41,070 bases of DNA from Syntrophaceae bacterium UBA1062 (GTDB taxonomy: Bacteria; Desulfobacterota; Desulfomonilia; UBA1062). Below are positions 16,487-25,442 of the stretch, piece after piece. Numbering within the stretch: position 1 is the stretch's first letter; every line of letters starts with the position of its first letter. A program made the position numbers and the translations under genes. The stretch covers positions 1-41,070 of the forward strand of contig DCDF01000235.1 in the NCBI GenBank assembly GCA_002316295.1. Direction: 5' to 3'. The notes below the pieces were generated by a model. It searched no databases, was not told the origin of the DNA, and was given only the letters and a program-made list of their open reading frames with translations.

Positions 16487-17788
16487 ATGAGAAAGCGCCC
16501 GGCATTGGCAAAAGGTTTGGCAGTGGTCCTGGCAGCCCTGGTTCTGAGCGGCTGCAGCGCGGCGCGCTATACCAGCACCCTGAAGCCCCCCGATGACAAG
16601 GACTTGGAGTTCGGCTCCGTCCGATTCGCCATGTCGAGCTTCACCTATGAAAGACTGGGCGTACAACCGTCGCCGCGGCTCATCAACGAGAGGGCCAGGG
16701 CCCTTTACCCGAGTATGTTCACGGACGACAGGGCAGGCCTGCCGGTCCACATCGATTTCAAGAGGTCCGACAGCTCGCTCTCAGATGGTAGCAAAATACT
16801 CTTGATGATCGTCACCTTGTTTGGGGTAGTACCGATCCCTCACACCGACAGGCATGATTTTACCGTTCGCGTCGGTGTGCTGGATTCCCTGGGGGAAACT
16901 CTTTGTGAGAAAGAGGAAACATTCGAGATCGACGTGAACGCCTGGATCAGCTACTGGCCCTTGGGCCTCCTGCCGATTCCCGGTCGGTCTGACCTGCCGA
17001 GAGAGTATCGCGTCGGAGATCTTGTGGAGTGGGGCCCGGCATCGATAAACAAGGTCAACAACCATGCAGCAGAATGTATTGCCGGGGTTGTTGTCCAGGC
17101 GTTGAAATCGGCCGATCAGGCCAAGCTCCGGGCCGCATTCCAGGAGCGGAAGTCCCGTGTGCAGGAAATCATTGTCGACGGAAAGCCGTACAAGAGCTTC
17201 CTCACCATGGCGGGCGTGTCCAAACCGAAACCCGGGAGCACCTTCAACCTGCTCGTATACCAGGACGATGTCAGCTACAGCGCAAAACCGATGGATCAGG
17301 CGGTCGTGGCCCGCATGGATGAGTCGGGAAACTGGCGACCGGTGAGAAGCTACCTGCGCAGCGCCCGCACGCTCACCCAGGTGAGCGTTCTGATCGAGAA
17401 CAATGTCCCGGTCAGGGCGGTGGTGCGCACGCCTGATACACCGCCACTGGAAGACTTCATCGACACACCGGACCTCTCGGGCAGCGACCGCGCCGAGATA
17501 TTGCGCTGGAGCAACGGCGTCCTGCTCGAGGCAAAGAACCGCTCGCTGGAGAATGTGCTGAAGCAGGAGAGCCGCGACACCCTGCTCTCCCTGGCCACCC
17601 GGATCGAGAAATCGATCCTGGATTTGAGCGCACAGGCCGAACGGGCCAAGGACCGCGCGCAGACAATGGTGGAACAGGACCAGGGCGACCCTGCTCCAGA
17701 CCGCGAGCTCTCGATCCTGTGCCGCCAGCGCATCGAGATATTGAAACCCGTCCTGGCAGCCGTGAAGTACGCCGCAACCGGAAAATAG
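16487..17788 (+). CDS. Lipoprotein of unknown function, paralogue A
   Basis: 433 residues. Signal peptide MRKRPALAKGLAVVLAALV ends in the lipobox LSGC, so Cys22 is the probable lipidation site; the following residue is Ser, which favours outer-membrane sorting. The mature part starts AARYTSTLKPPDDKDLEFGS, has a LYPSMFTDD segment, a mixed alpha-beta middle, and a long amphipathic helix (ATRIEKSILDLSAQAERAKD) near the C-terminus. I recognise no family. It is paralogous to the next gene over its whole length, 19 bases downstream. AGGAG (16473-16477), nine bases from 16487, fixes the start. It lies first in a four-gene run of exported proteins. Confidence 0.8.
   Translation: MRKRPALAKGLAVVLAALVLSGCSAARYTSTLKPPDDKDLEFGSVRFAMSSFTYERLGVQPSPRLINERARALYPSMFTDDRAGLPVHIDFKRSDSSLSDGSKILLMIVTLFGVVPIPHTDRHDFTVRVGVLDSLGETLCEKEETFEIDVNAWISYWPLGLLPIPGRSDLPREYRVGDLVEWGPASINKVNNHAAECIAGVVVQALKSADQAKLRAAFQERKSRVQEIIVDGKPYKSFLTMAGVSKPKPGSTFNLLVYQDDVSYSAKPMDQAVVARMDESGNWRPVRSYLRSARTLTQVSVLIENNVPVRAVVRTPDTPPLEDFIDTPDLSGSDRAEILRWSNGVLLEAKNRSLENVLKQESRDTLLSLATRIEKSILDLSAQAERAKDRAQTMVEQDQGDPAPDRELSILCRQRIEILKPVLAAVKYAATGK
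17502..17553 (+). repeat. 52-bp exact repeat, copy 1 (inside lipoprotein A)
   Basis: Fifty-two bases encoding LRWSNGVLLEAKNRSLE are identical to 18849-18900 in lipoprotein B, although the rest of the two genes has diverged well below this level. Confidence 0.9.
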
Positions 17789-17806
17789 AGGACAGGAGGA
17801 CCCACG

Positions 17807-19147
17807 ATGAATACCTACCGGGCATCGTTGAGATGGTTGGGAGTGATTACGGTATGCCTGCTCATGAGCGGGTGTGCCTCGCAGCGGGTGACAAGCACCC
17901 TGAAGCCCTCGGGCGATACCGGGCTCGAGCTCGGCCAGGCACGGTTCTGTATCGTGGGCTATACCGATGTCCACGAAAAGGAAATCCCGCCTGCGATGGA
18001 GAAGTACCGCCTCACCGTCGGCCGGCTGCAGGAGCGTGCCAAGGTGCTCTACCCCGGGCTGTTCACCGACGACCTGACGGCCCTGCCGATAACGGTAAGG
18101 GACAATATCAGGGAGGATGACAGAACGAAACTAGCGGGAATACTCGGGGGTTTCACGTTGGGCATCGTTCCGTTTATCGGGAAGATCGTCACGAGCCATG
18201 AGGTGGCCACAGACGTCCATAATGCCATCGGAGACAATCTGGTGGACTCAAAGGTGTATTTCGATACCGAGCTCGCGGTGTGGGCAACCATCTTCAGCCC
18301 GCTGGGCAGCCTCCCGGTGCCGGGAGAGGCGGACCTGTCCCATGATACGATACTCCTGGGCATCCCGGTGTCCGGTGACCCGTATGCCGTGGGAGGCAAG
18401 TACATGAGCTATAACGCCGACATCATCATCGAGGCTGTCGTCAAGAGCCTGCGCTCGATCGATGTCGCCTCGCTGGAGGCGACCTATCAGGTCAGGCAGT
18501 CACGCCCGCAGGAGCTCTCCATCGACGGGAAAAGGTGCTGGAGCTTCCTGGCCCCGGTCGTCTCCCCGGAGAGCGGAAAGGCCATGTCGTTTGCCGCCGC
18601 GCTCTTTCACGAAAAGCCGGAGCGCGACTCGAAGCCCTATGCCCGGCTGGTCGTGGCCCGGCGCAGCGAGAGCGGCGCCTGGGTCCCGGTGAACGGGTAC
18701 CTGCGGAACACCAGCAAGCTCACGGCCTTGAGCACGCTCATCGAAGGCGGGGTGCCCGCCCGGGTGATCGCTCGCGTGATCGAGGAGCCGCCGTTGAAGG
18801 ACTTCGTCGACACCCCTGTCCTCTCCGGTCTCGACCGGATGGACAACCTGCGCTGGAGCAACGGCGTCCTGCTCGAGGCAAAGAACCGCTCGCTGGAGAA
18901 GCTGCTGAAACTGGAGAGCCGCGACGGACTGCTGGACCTGGCGACCCGGATCGAGAAGGCGATCCTGGAACTCAGCGAGACCTCGGAGCGCGCCAAGGAC
19001 CGTGCACAGGCCATGGTGGAGAAGGGAGAAGGCGACCCCCTGCCCGAGCGTGAGCTATCCATCCTCTGCCGCCAGCGGATCGAGATACTCAAGCCCGTCC
19101 TGGCCGCCCTCAAGCAGGAAGCGGCTGCGAGAGCCCCCGGCAGGTAG
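17807..19147 (+). CDS. Lipoprotein of unknown function, paralogue B
   Basis: 446 residues. N-terminal signal MNTYRASLRWLGVITVCLLM and lipobox MSGC with Cys23 as lipidation site, followed by Ala-Ser. It parallels paralogue A from the start of the mature chain (TSTLKPSGDTGLELGQARF) through LYPGLFTDD, FSPLGSLPVPGEADLS, DFVDTPVLSG, LRWSNGVLLEAKNRSLE and the helical C-terminus ending RQRIEILKPVLAALKQ. It has extra residues near 90-130 with a small hydrophobic stretch (LAGILGGFTLGIVPFIG) that A lacks in this form. Probably an outer-membrane-anchored periplasmic protein. Function unknown; co-expressed with neighbours by spacing. Confidence 0.8.
   Translation: MNTYRASLRWLGVITVCLLMSGCASQRVTSTLKPSGDTGLELGQARFCIVGYTDVHEKEIPPAMEKYRLTVGRLQERAKVLYPGLFTDDLTALPITVRDNIREDDRTKLAGILGGFTLGIVPFIGKIVTSHEVATDVHNAIGDNLVDSKVYFDTELAVWATIFSPLGSLPVPGEADLSHDTILLGIPVSGDPYAVGGKYMSYNADIIIEAVVKSLRSIDVASLEATYQVRQSRPQELSIDGKRCWSFLAPVVSPESGKAMSFAAALFHEKPERDSKPYARLVVARRSESGAWVPVNGYLRNTSKLTALSTLIEGGVPARVIARVIEEPPLKDFVDTPVLSGLDRMDNLRWSNGVLLEAKNRSLEKLLKLESRDGLLDLATRIEKAILELSETSERAKDRAQAMVEKGEGDPLPERELSILCRQRIEILKPVLAALKQEAAARAPGR
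18849..18900 (+). repeat. 52-bp exact repeat, copy 2 (inside lipoprotein B)
   Basis: Identical to 17502-17553. It marks recent gene conversion or strong constraint between the tandem paralogues. Confidence 0.9.
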
Positions 19148-19159
19148 AGGAGGCATGCC

Positions 19160-20740
19160 ATGCGCAAAACGGCCGCTATCCTGATCCTGGGTCTTGTCAC
19201 CGTGCTCTTCGTGCCGTCGCCGGTCACGGCTGCTGAGCCGGCTGGAGACCGCGGGCACTCCACCCAGGACTCGACCCATGTACTGAAGCCCGACCTTGCC
19301 GCGCTGGCAGACGAAGGCAGGTGGCTCGAGCTCCTGGCCGCGGCATCGGAGGCCGCCGGGAAGGATTCATCCGACCCCGTTGCCCTGGCGCACCTGCTCC
19401 GGGCCATGCGCATGCTGGGGGAAACCGATGCGGCGCTCACGCGGGCCGACGAGGCCGCTGCGCGTTTCCCCGACGACGCGCGCATCCTTATCGAGCGCGC
19501 ATGGATCCACTCGTTCAGAGGCGGCTGGCAGCAGGCCCTCTCCGATGCCCGGCGCGCATCTCAGATCGACCCGGAACTCTACGACGCCCTGCTCGTCCAG
19601 GGGATCGCCTGCCGCGAGATGCGCGACTGGGACAACACCGTCGCGATATTCTCGAAGGCCCTCGCCCTCAGGCCGGACGATCCGGCCGCATGGCTGAACC
19701 GGGGGCGCGCCCATATCGAGAAAGGGATGCTGCGTGAGGGATTGGCGGACCTGGACAAGAGCATATCGCTGGACGGGAAATCGGCCGAGGCCTTCTTCCA
19801 CCGTGGCAGGGCATATGCCGGCTCGGGAGCGCTCGCCGATGCAGCCAAGGACTTCACCGCAGCCATCATGTTAAGCCCTGAGGCGATCGCCCCGTACATC
19901 GCACGGGCGGAGGTGCTCTCCCGCGGCGGACAGTGGGAGGCCGCGGCCAGGGATGCCTACACGGCCATCACGCTGGGTTCCATCGACACCCGGCCTTTCA
20001 TCACCGGTTGCCAGGCATCGATTGCGCTGGGTGACTTCGAGGCCCTGGGCCAGTACGCAGCAGGCGGCTCTGAGATCGACCCCGGCAATCCCGACTTCCA
20101 CCGCTTCGCCGGCAGGGCCTATCGCGAGAAAGGAGAGCTCGAGCGGGCGCTCGAGGCTTACGATCAGGCGGTCAAGCTTGCCCCCCGGGATGCAGGGGCC
20201 CTGCTCGACAGGGCCATGACCTGCATCATGCTGGGAAGGTACTCTCAGGCTGCCGACGACTGCACCGCGTCGCTCACGGCCAAGCTCTCGAGCACGGCAT
20301 ACGCGCTGCGCGCCTTCGCGCGCCTGAAGGAAGGCTCGCTCGATGCCGCGCTCGAAGACAGCACCAATGCGCTCACCCTCGAGCCCGACGAGGTCACGGC
20401 TCTCCTCGTGAGGGCGAACATTGCCCTCCAGAAGGGCAGGATCGAAGACGCGCTTTCCGACAGCCGCAAGGGTTTGAAGCTCGACCCCGGTCAGCCCTGG
20501 GCCTATGTTACCTATGGCTCCGCGCTGGCTGGAGACGGCCGCCTGGAAGAAGGCCTCGAGGTGCTCGACCAGGCCCTGGAGATGGCACCCGGGGACTCAG
20601 AGGCACTTCTTGCCCGGGGCAGGTGCCTCGCAGGCCTGGGCCGCGCGGACAACGCGGCGAAGGATTTCGAGAAAGCTGCGGCCGATCCCTTCTTCAAGAA
20701 GGCCGCCATGGAAGAGCTCGGGAAGCTCCGGGCACACTAG
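19160..20740 (+). CDS. Exported tetratricopeptide-repeat protein
   Basis: 526 residues. Signal peptide MRKTAAILILGLVTVLFVPS with a probable cleavage site after VTA. The mature protein is almost entirely TPRs, about twelve to thirteen 34-residue units from about residue 80 to the end, for example LNRGRAHIEKGMLREGLADL and RFAGRAYREKGELERALEAY. TPR solenoids bind peptides or assemble complexes, so this is the likely scaffold of the operon. It begins 12 bases after paralogue B, with GAGGAGG upstream. There is no membrane anchor other than the signal, so it is probably periplasmic. No specific family is recognised. Confidence 0.85.
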   Translation: MRKTAAILILGLVTVLFVPSPVTAAEPAGDRGHSTQDSTHVLKPDLAALADEGRWLELLAAASEAAGKDSSDPVALAHLLRAMRMLGETDAALTRADEAAARFPDDARILIERAWIHSFRGGWQQALSDARRASQIDPELYDALLVQGIACREMRDWDNTVAIFSKALALRPDDPAAWLNRGRAHIEKGMLREGLADLDKSISLDGKSAEAFFHRGRAYAGSGALADAAKDFTAAIMLSPEAIAPYIARAEVLSRGGQWEAAARDAYTAITLGSIDTRPFITGCQASIALGDFEALGQYAAGGSEIDPGNPDFHRFAGRAYREKGELERALEAYDQAVKLAPRDAGALLDRAMTCIMLGRYSQAADDCTASLTAKLSSTAYALRAFARLKEGSLDAALEDSTNALTLEPDEVTALLVRANIALQKGRIEDALSDSRKGLKLDPGQPWAYVTYGSALAGDGRLEEGLEVLDQALEMAPGDSEALLARGRCLAGLGRADNAAKDFEKAAADPFFKKAAMEELGKLRAH

Positions 20741-20776
20741 AGGCACCTCGAGCGACCCGTGAAAGGAGAATACGTT

Positions 20777-21895
20777 ATGACATGTGCCCGCCTTGCAGCA
20801 GCCATCATGGCCGTGCTCTTCATCGCGGCACCGTCTGCGGCACCGGCCGAGAGCGCGATCGGGCAGCTCGAAGCTATCACCAACCAGACGATCGACCGCT
20901 CCATCCCTCAGCCGACCTACTACCCCAGCCGGCCGTCCACCTATGTGAAGAAAATCACTCCCCCCCAGACAAGGCCCACGGTCAGCCGGCCCTCCTCATC
21001 GGACATGGCCGCCATGAACGCCCTCTCCACCGGGATGATGGTCCTGAGCATCCTCGACGCCATGGATAACGCGAATGCGGCCGAGGCCGAGGCTGCGAGG
21101 GCAATGGCCGAGGCCGAGCGGCAGAGGCTTGCCGAAGAGCAGCGCCAGCAGCGGATCATCTCGGCCGACCGCCTGCGCGCGTTCTGGGACGGCAGTGACC
21201 TCAATATGGCGGAGAGCCTGGACGATGTGTTCAGCGTGCCCGGCCGGGGCCAGGGCACGGCCTTCTTCGGCTCGCCGGCCAACCCGACCGTAATACCGCT
21301 TGACCCGGGCACGGGCCAGGTAGAAGGTGTGCCGCTTGAAGCGGGCTGGGATACCGCCACGATTCCGATCCTGGGAACAGGCACCCCGGAGGTGGTGAGG
21401 CCGAGCATGGTACGGTCTCCGGAGCCCCTCGTCAGTGAGACCTCACCCCTGCAGGAGGGCATCATGGAGTCGGGTCAGGACTATGTGCGCGAGGAGACCA
21501 GCGATAAGCTCAAGAAAATCGCAAAGGAGGTGTTCAAAAGCATGCTTCCCTCCCATGCACGCAACATCGAGCACATGGCCGGATACACGGAGAGGATGAA
21601 GGACTTCACGGGCAATCTCTTCGATACAATCGAGTCCCAGCGGATAGTCGGCACGCTGGCAAACGGCAGCCCAGACGACTTTCGGGTCATCATGAACGAA
21701 CTCGACGGGGTGAAGATGCAGGGGGCCGAGCTGGGGCTGGGGGACAACCCGTTCTCCAACACCATGCTCGAGACCGGCTACAAGCTGCTCAAAGGACTCT
21801 ATACGCCCGCAGACGCCACCGAGGTCGTGAAAAGCGAGTGGAAGGGCTTTGTCAGCGGCCAGCTCCAGGAGCGCCTGACCAGTGGCTGGATGTAG
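20777..21895 (+). CDS. Exported helical protein of unknown function
   Basis: 372 residues. Signal peptide MTCARLAAAIMAVLFIAAPS with likely cleavage near APA-ES. The mature chain starts with a Pro/Tyr/Ser-rich linker (SIPQPTYYPSRPSTYVKK). An alanine- and glutamate-rich coiled-coil-like helix follows at about residues 105-140, then a Gly/Pro-rich middle and a helical C-terminal region (YVREETSDKLKKIAKEVFKS onwards). No domain is recognised. AAAGGAG (20762-20768) is eight bases from the ATG at 20777, preferred over the GTG at 20759. It is last in the run of exported genes and is convergent with the debranching-enzyme gene, 73 bases away. Confidence 0.75.
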   Translation: MTCARLAAAIMAVLFIAAPSAAPAESAIGQLEAITNQTIDRSIPQPTYYPSRPSTYVKKITPPQTRPTVSRPSSSDMAAMNALSTGMMVLSILDAMDNANAAEAEAARAMAEAERQRLAEEQRQQRIISADRLRAFWDGSDLNMAESLDDVFSVPGRGQGTAFFGSPANPTVIPLDPGTGQVEGVPLEAGWDTATIPILGTGTPEVVRPSMVRSPEPLVSETSPLQEGIMESGQDYVREETSDKLKKIAKEVFKSMLPSHARNIEHMAGYTERMKDFTGNLFDTIESQRIVGTLANGSPDDFRVIMNELDGVKMQGAELGLGDNPFSNTMLETGYKLLKGLYTPADATEVVKSEWKGFVSGQLQERLTSGWM

Positions 21896-21968
21896 CGGTG
21901 TGAGCTCCGGCTCAAACGGTTCCTCCCTCGATCCCGGGAGAATCGCCTGGCGAACGTCCGTACAGAGA

Positions 21969-24146
21969 TCACTTGTTAAGCGACACGGAGATCCCGCCCG
22001 TTCTTTCGAGCACCTGGATGCTCACATCGTTGTGATGCCGTATGGCTGAAAATCCAATTGTTCCTTCACCGACGGCGAGGTTCCTGATGTGTACAGACTC
22101 AAGGAATTCGGGCAGGTACGGTTTGCTGAAGTGTATCTCGCGGGAAGATGCCCGGATGGTCAGCCCCAGGCATGATCTCAGGAGTGAGAAGATGCTCGCC
22201 GCGGCCCACGCCTGCGGCGAGCAGGCGACCGGGTAAAGCGTCGGCCCCTGGTCCTGCCTGCGCTCGAAGCCGCAGAAGAGCTCGGGTAGTCTGCCGAGCT
22301 CCGTGAAGCGACTCATATGGAACATGGCTTCGAGAATCCTCCCCGCCTCCTCCTTCCAGCCGTAGCGCGCCATGCCGTCTGCGATGATGGCGTTGTCGTG
22401 CGGCCAGATGGATCCGTTGTGGTAGGACATGGGATTATATCTGGGCTGGCCTACAGCCAGGGTCCTCACACCCCATCCGCTGAAGAACGAATCGTCCATG
22501 AGCGTTTCGGTCACGATCTTCGCTCTGTCGGGTGAAGCTATGCCGGCGAAGAGGCAGTGGCCCATATTGGACGCCCTCACTCTGCAGGGCCTTTTCTCCC
22601 TGTCCAGCGCCAGCACATACCCCGGAAGCTCATCATCCCAGAAACTCAGCTCAAAGCGCTTCTGCAGCTCAACGGCCTGGGCCAGGAGGTCTCCCGCGAT
22701 TTTATTGAGACCGAGCTGCCGCGCTATGAACGCGGCCTGCTTCTTTGCGGCATAGATATAGCCCTGCACCTCGCAGGCGGCCACGGGAGGCTCTGCAAGG
22801 CTGCCGTCTGCGTGGAATATCGAGTCCGATGAATCTTTCCATACCTGATTGTTGAGTCCGTGCGGACTCTTGCGGGCATACTCCACGAAGCCGTCGCCGT
22901 CAGCGTCACCATAGGTGTCCATCCATACCAGGGCCTGCCTGATGCGGGGCCAGAGCATCTCCAGGAAATCCCTGTCTCCGGTCCTCCTGAGATAGCCGCC
23001 CGCGAGCATGACGAAGAGCGGCGTGGAATCCGCACTCCCGTAGTATTTCGAGAACGGAAGCTCTCCGGTATTGGTCATTTCTCCCATGCGCACTTCATGG
23101 AGGATCTTGCCGGGCTCCGCGTCCTGCCTGTTGATTGTCTCCTGCGCCTGATTATCCGCCAGATACTGAAGCACGCCTCTGCTGATATCCGGATTGAACC
23201 ACAGGGTCTCCCAGGCAGTGATGAGACCGTCCCTCCCGAAGGGTGTGGAGAACCAGGGTATGCCGGCATCCGGATAGAGGATGCCGCCGTCCACCTCGCT
23301 CAGCAGCATGCGGAGATCCGAAACCGCCCGGGTGATCAAGGTGTTGAATTCATCGTTCGAGGTCAGTATGGAGCTCTCCCTCCCCCTCGCAGAGCGGAAG
23401 AGTCTTGCCGAAGCGTGATACGCGTGGGCAAAGGAGGCTGCCTGCTCGTGCTCGGCCGTGCCGCCCTCGATGCAGGAGACGACCACCTCAAACTCGACCT
23501 CTTCCTGCCTTTTCAGATAAAGGGAAAACACCGCCCTTCCCGGCTCTATCGCCTCCGGCTTCCGGGAGAACTCGATGCGGGTGCGCCTGAGAATATTGTC
23601 CAAGCCGACGTACGGGATCTCCATGAGGTACTCGCGGATCAAAAACTGCCGCCGCTCGCCTCGGGCCTGCCTTCTCATTCCTCTGACCTCGAAGATGTCC
23701 GAAAAATCCGAGGCGATGGCGAGATATATGGTGAACTCAAGCGGGTCGAGATAGAAATTTCTGATCCGGTACTTCTCGTAACATCTGCCTTCCCAGAGAA
23801 ACTTGGACCTGAAGACATGAAGCGATCCGCGGGGGATCTGTTTTTCGACGCTTACGATCAGGTCCGGATTCGTGAGATCCACGGCGATGAGATGATTGTC
23901 TCTGGTAATATCCGAGCTCAGGAGCAAAGGCCGCCTTCCCTCGATAAAGAACTGATACCCGGACAGATAGCGCGTGCCGTTGTGAAACAGACCCTGGTTG
24001 CCGAAGATGAGTGAGTGTATGTCCCCGTGGGTATCGAAGACCGCGAAGGTGTTCGAGTGCTTGACGATGCGGTTCTGCTCCGCCGCCAGCGCGGTGGTGG
24101 CCAGAACGTAATGCTCGCCCGAGATGTTGATGATGTCTTCCGCCAT
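21969..24146 (-). CDS. Glycogen-debranching-type enzyme (GDE_N_bis plus amylo-alpha-1,6-glucosidase domain)
   Basis: 725 residues. The N-terminal about 220 residues match the GDE_N_bis beta domain (FAVFDTHGDIHSLIFGNQGL). The rest is an (alpha/alpha)6-barrel glycoside hydrolase related to GH133/GH63: PWFSTPFGRDGLITAWETLW, DGDGFVEYAR, NNQVWKDSSDS and NPMSYHNGSIWPHDNA, motifs that line the active site. It would cleave alpha-1,6 branches or release glucose from a storage or compatible-solute glucan. AAGGAG five bases ahead of 24146 decides this start over the upstream ATG at 24176. It lies 33 bases after the TreT-like gene, last in its operon. Cytoplasmic. Confidence 0.85.
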   Translation of the reverse strand: MAEDIINISGEHYVLATTALAAEQNRIVKHSNTFAVFDTHGDIHSLIFGNQGLFHNGTRYLSGYQFFIEGRRPLLLSSDITRDNHLIAVDLTNPDLIVSVEKQIPRGSLHVFRSKFLWEGRCYEKYRIRNFYLDPLEFTIYLAIASDFSDIFEVRGMRRQARGERRQFLIREYLMEIPYVGLDNILRRTRIEFSRKPEAIEPGRAVFSLYLKRQEEVEFEVVVSCIEGGTAEHEQAASFAHAYHASARLFRSARGRESSILTSNDEFNTLITRAVSDLRMLLSEVDGGILYPDAGIPWFSTPFGRDGLITAWETLWFNPDISRGVLQYLADNQAQETINRQDAEPGKILHEVRMGEMTNTGELPFSKYYGSADSTPLFVMLAGGYLRRTGDRDFLEMLWPRIRQALVWMDTYGDADGDGFVEYARKSPHGLNNQVWKDSSDSIFHADGSLAEPPVAACEVQGYIYAAKKQAAFIARQLGLNKIAGDLLAQAVELQKRFELSFWDDELPGYVLALDREKRPCRVRASNMGHCLFAGIASPDRAKIVTETLMDDSFFSGWGVRTLAVGQPRYNPMSYHNGSIWPHDNAIIADGMARYGWKEEAGRILEAMFHMSRFTELGRLPELFCGFERRQDQGPTLYPVACSPQAWAAASIFSLLRSCLGLTIRASSREIHFSKPYLPEFLESVHIRNLAVGEGTIGFSAIRHHNDVSIQVLERTGGISVSLNK

Positions 24147-24179
24147 CACAACTCCTTCAGCCGGGGCCTCTTGCATGTT

Positions 24180-25442
24180 TCAACTATTGCGGCGTATCCT
24201 CTTCCCTGCCGGGCCGCTTACGAATATCGGCTTTTCGCTCTCATTGCTCATGACATGAAGCATCAGGAGCAGATAGTCGCGAACATGGCGGGTGATGAGA
24301 AAGTTATACCGGACATGCTCGCGCCCTTTTCCGCCCATGGCGACCCCTATGTGCGGGTGGCTCAGGAGATAGCGGATCCGGTAAGCGGCTCCCTCCGGTG
24401 AATTGACGAGGAACCCGGTCTCGCCATGGATGATCTGTGCGGGAATCCCTCCCGCCGCCCCGCCGATCACCGGTTTGCCCTTCCACATGGCCTCTGTCAC
24501 CGTCAGACCGAACCCTTCCCGTGTCGACTTCTGAAGGATAATATCCGCCGCACGCTGCAGTGCATTGACTTGGAGGTCGGTGGGCTGGAAGAGAACGAAG
24601 ATGTCCGGGTCTCCGGCCGCAACTTCCTCGATTTCGGCCTGGACAGCGGGACCTTCCGGGTCGTCGGTCGCGCTCCCTCCCGCGAGCGCCAGCTGGCAGT
24701 CGAAGTGCCTACGGACCTGGCGGAACGCGGTGATCACCCCGATGGGGTCCTTGAACCGGTCGAACCGGGATATCTGAACGATCAGAGGCCTTTTCCGATC
24801 GATCCCGAAGCCCTCGACGATGTCCGTGATCTCTTCCTCGTGAAGCTCCCGGTTTTTCTCCGAAAGCGGGTCGATGGAAGGGCTGATGAGCACCTTGGGA
24901 ACAGTGATGTCCTTTCGTGCGAAATGGGGGATGTGAAACACGGCCATGGCGTATTTGTTGATGGCGGGGCGCAGAAATCTCCAGACAGGAGGCATGGGGC
25001 GGGAAAGATCGATGTGGCACCGCCAGACCATTGATTTGCGGCGGCTGAGAAAGTGATCGATCAGAAATGCGGGCTGCGGATCGTGGACGATCACCACATC
25101 GGCATCGAGGTTCAGCCTGGATGCGTTCTGCCCGAGATGGGCAAGATACATTTCCTTATCGCAGCACGAAATGTCCACATCAGCCCCCTGCAGGGCGTTG
25201 TGCATGGACTTTGTCACCTCGAAAAAATCCTGTCTCCCGTCGATCACATCCCAGGTCGTAGGGATCCCCAGTGATACGGTCCACGGGATCATCCGGTGGA
25301 GGATCTCCGCCACTCCTCCTCCGCTCCGGGTGGAGCTGACGTGCTGCAGGGTGCGGCCCTCGAGGGCGCCGGCAAGCGCCCGGATCTCCGAAAGAATGCC
25401 GTCAGGAGCGATATTCCGGTATTTTTCTATCATCACGCACAT
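24180..25442 (-). CDS. GT4 glycosyltransferase, trehalose-synthase (TreT)-like
   Basis: 420 residues with the TreT arrangement: LQHVSSTRSGGGVAEILHRM (33-52), then VIDGRQDFFEVTKSMHNALQG, and in the C-terminal GT-B half LIVQISRFDRFKDP and STREGFGLTVTEAMWKGKPV with the E-x7-E nucleotide-sugar motif. TreT makes trehalose from an NDP-glucose and glucose. The similarity is strong, but the exact acceptor (glucose or another small molecule) is inferred. The start overlaps the DUF5752 gene by 41 bases; an internal ATG at 25433 is also possible. It sits between DUF5752 and the debranching enzyme. Confidence 0.82.
   Translation of the reverse strand: MCVMIEKYRNIAPDGILSEIRALAGALEGRTLQHVSSTRSGGGVAEILHRMIPWTVSLGIPTTWDVIDGRQDFFEVTKSMHNALQGADVDISCCDKEMYLAHLGQNASRLNLDADVVIVHDPQPAFLIDHFLSRRKSMVWRCHIDLSRPMPPVWRFLRPAINKYAMAVFHIPHFARKDITVPKVLISPSIDPLSEKNRELHEEEITDIVEGFGIDRKRPLIVQISRFDRFKDPIGVITAFRQVRRHFDCQLALAGGSATDDPEGPAVQAEIEEVAAGDPDIFVLFQPTDLQVNALQRAADIILQKSTREGFGLTVTEAMWKGKPVIGGAAGGIPAQIIHGETGFLVNSPEGAAYRIRYLLSHPHIGVAMGGKGREHVRYNFLITRHVRDYLLLMLHVMSNESEKPIFVSGPAGKRIRRNS

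Noticed and set aside
22860..24014. 384-residue plus-strand open frame inside the debranching-enzyme gene
   Set aside because: Antisense shadow; the minus frame carries clear glycoside hydrolase motifs.
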